A stretch of 64,000 nt of DNA from NCBI RefSeq assembly GCF_000967655.1, contig NZ_JXYA01000031.1, positions 1 to 64,000 on the forward strand, read 5' to 3'. How positions within the stretch are numbered: position 1 is the first letter of the stretch; every line of letters begins with the position of its first letter. Shown piece by piece: positions 62,478-64,000 of the stretch. The translations under genes and the position numbers were made by a program. The notes beneath the pieces were generated by a model, which was given only the letters and a program-made list of their open reading frames with translations, ran no database searches and had not been told where the DNA came from. The stretch is from Pseudoalteromonas rubra (GTDB lineage: Bacteria; Pseudomonadota; Gammaproteobacteria; Enterobacterales; Alteromonadaceae).

Positions 62478-62999
62478 ATGAAAACTTCAGCAATCACATT
62501 GTCGGCTCTATTGTTCGCGGGAGCTGCAAATGCAGCGACGGCAGAGGACTTTGGCGCGACTCAGGATCTGCTTATCAACGAAGACGTAAAAACGTTACAC
62601 ATCGTTGATATCAATGCCGATAACAGAAAAGACCTGGTTTGGGTAACCAGTACTGGAGCGGTGAAATATAAGCTGAAAAACAACGATGGGCTGGCTTCAC
62701 TGGAATCTTTACCGGGCACCCGTTGGCGTTTAGAGTACAATCATCGTAATGAAGTGAAGTTTATCAACTTTACTGTTCAGGGTGGTGTACTTGAAACGCA
62801 CGACGACAAGTTTTATAGCATTTCAGACATAACTATGAGTAATACTGGCACACTGGACTTCTGTACACCGCTAAGTTACGGCTTAGATAAAACGGGTTGT
62901 CAGTGGCAATACAGTGTCACCGAAATTTTACCGAATGTGATGAAAGGCGTAGATAAGCGTTTAAATGCCACTTGGGTTGCGTATAAACTGGTGAACTAA
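62478..62999 (+). CDS. Small exported protein with an FG-GAP-like Asp-rich loop
   Basis: 173 residues, AAGGAAAATT before the ATG. Signal peptide ITLSALLFAGAANAA. The mature part begins with DLLINEDVKTLHIVDINAD and NRKDLVWVTSTGAV, resembling the calcium-binding blade of FG-GAP/VCBS repeats, one blade only. The remainder is beta-rich with a Cys pair (CTPLSYG and GCQWQY). Probably secreted. No family recognised. Confidence 0.72.
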   Translation: MKTSAITLSALLFAGAANAATAEDFGATQDLLINEDVKTLHIVDINADNRKDLVWVTSTGAVKYKLKNNDGLASLESLPGTRWRLEYNHRNEVKFINFTVQGGVLETHDDKFYSISDITMSNTGTLDFCTPLSYGLDKTGCQWQYSVTEILPNVMKGVDKRLNATWVAYKLVN

Positions 63000-63009
63000 C
63001 CCAGTATAA

Positions 63010-63045
63010 CCCGCAGGCTTGCAGCAGTGAGTATGCTGCAAGCTA
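63010..63045. terminator. Hairpin after the exported protein gene
   Basis: CTTGCAGCA pairs with TGCTGCAAG around a 7-base loop, about 15 bases past the stop at 62999. No T-run. Confidence 0.5.
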
Positions 63046-63201
63046 TGCTGTGATCTTTGTCCTTTCTTAATACTCTTTTTTAGTATTTCACCCTGCGGTA
63101 GTCTTACATAATGAATCCATCGGACTGGTGGCGTAACCTCATTGTATTGATGTAGCCGGACACTAACCTGATATTGAGTTGCCAACCCTAACACAGTTGA
63201 T

Positions 63202-63429
63202 TTAACCTGCCCAGCCAGTCTGCAGGCGTTTTAGCTTGAGTAAGGGTCTTGTCATCATCATCGCCAACTCTGTGACTCCGACCGCCAGTAAAGTGGCACT
63301 GAATTTGAAAATCAAAAACGGTGTGAAGGCCAATATCATGGCCATGTTGATCAAACAAAGTACGGAAACCAGCCACACCATTGCAACTTTTTGTACCTGA
63401 GTTTTGTTTGCTTCTAATGCGTTCAGCAT
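63202..63429 (-). CDS. Small two-span membrane protein
   Basis: 75 residues: VAMVWLVSVLCLINMAMILAF and FLIFKFSATLLAVGVTEL are hydrophobic, followed by a basic tail (RPLLKLKRLQTGW). No family recognised. Minus strand, single gene. The flanking stretch 63430-63884 is without a gene that I can support. Confidence 0.6.
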   Translation of the reverse strand: MLNALEANKTQVQKVAMVWLVSVLCLINMAMILAFTPFLIFKFSATLLAVGVTELAMMMTRPLLKLKRLQTGWAG

Positions 63430-63884
63430 AATTATCTCCTGATTGTTAGTTGTTTGAGTTTTTCTACATGAGGGTTAGTCGGGGTGACAGGGCGGTTATT
63501 ACAAAAAATTCTTTCTTTTAGTGACTATGTTTTACCTTTTTGATTGGTAATGGTTTTTTCTTATTTCGAAATGAACCAAAGCGGCGCTAGAAAAAATAAT
63601 GAGATTTTTGTAATGAACTAAGAATTGGCCCGACTAACAGGACAGGATTAACCTAAAAAACATTTTGAAAAGTTTAAAATGATTGTCAGCAGAATTACAC
63701 CTTTGGTCTCCTAAAGTTATGGGAGCATTTGATAAGTTCAATCTATTGATAGAAAAAGACTTAACAGATAGGCTCTAAATCCATCGATATTGGTATTGAG
63801 CAACGAGAAATAGCCCAACTTGTGATCAATGCCGATTTACCCCGACGAGTACAGACAAGTTTATTGTAAGTGGAGCAGTATACA

Positions 63885-64000
63885 GTGACTGAGCAAATCA
63901 AGGAGCAGGACAGGCAGCAAGTTGTTGAAGCGTTCTGGCCGCAGATCAGGCGTGCGGCAAAGGGCTATGAGCGACGCGCTGCGCTGTGTGAAGAACTGTC
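63885..64000 (+). CDS. Sigma-70 family (ECF-like) factor, N-terminus only
   Basis: GTG start with TGGAG nine bases before it; the gene runs off the window after 38 codons. VVEAFWPQIRRAAKGYERR followed by AALCEEL matches the start of region 2 of ECF sigma factors, where ARxYE-x(3)-LxEDL is conserved. It would direct RNA polymerase to a stress or cell-surface regulon. The call rests on a short segment. Confidence 0.6.
   Translation, partial: MTEQIKEQDRQQVVEAFWPQIRRAAKGYERRAALCEEL

Overview
The window reads as a chromosomal segment of a marine gammaproteobacterium of the Pseudoalteromonas/Alteromonadales type. This is an inference from gene content: rapA, a PIN-PhoH ATPase, the ygfB-pepP-ubiH-ubiI block with an adjacent 6S RNA gene, gcvT-gcvH-gcvP, a DUF3192 lipoprotein, an SO_0444-like metal efflux permease and a sedentary integron with Vibrio-like attC sites. 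No tRNA, rRNA, CRISPR array or prophage was seen.

Left part (1-31.6 kb), mostly core genome. It opens with a frameshifted lipase-like gene. Next is a compact minus-strand locus (1.2-2.7 kb): an XRE regulator, a membrane protein, and three very short genes encoding four copies of a Gly-rich peptide motif ending in SP-x-(I/L)P. Two of these genes are only 39 codons long. This looks like an undescribed family of secreted or modified peptides and is the most novel item in the window. Then come rapA; phoH; a large hybrid histidine kinase with a partner response regulator whose GGDEF motif is degenerate; a MerR regulator with a textbook 20-bp-spacer promoter and a metal permease with a loop of five Cys-Cys pairs; an acyltransferase; 6S RNA (minus strand); ygfB-pepP-ubiH-ubiI (proline peptidase and ubiquinone hydroxylases); a 526-residue orphan; and a LysR regulator divergent from a GcvT-like half protein, followed by the glycine cleavage genes.

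Integron (32-37.3 kb). A second copy of the Gly-rich peptide motif lies at 32.0 kb, just before the integron. The integrase gene is broken by a one-base frameshift but keeps a LexA-type box in its promoter. Seven complete attC sites delimit eight cassettes: mostly unknown small proteins, one Gdx/SugE-type SMR exporter, one broken cassette gene and one nucleotidyltransferase.

Scarred accessory zone (37.3-52.6 kb). This zone is littered with a short element whose ends read TTTTGGAAGACACCCA and TGGGTGTCTT. It sits exactly at the truncation point of four unrelated genes. The zone also carries IS5 and IS3 transposase remnants, a REP-associated tyrosine transposase with its repeats, ex-cassette genes (GNAT, cupin), a secreted ricin-type lectin with three DPHTW repeats, a chemoreceptor, a Crp-family regulator, a HabB-like membrane protein, a thioesterase and a vWA protein.

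Right part (52.6-64 kb): a serine hydrolase lipoprotein, a DUF6172-like protein, a SpoU-type RNA methyltransferase, an amidohydrolase lipoprotein, an unknown 301-residue protein, a bacterial voltage-gated sodium channel, more GGGTGTC repeats, an esterase lipoprotein, a small exported protein, and the start of a sigma-factor-like gene running off the window.
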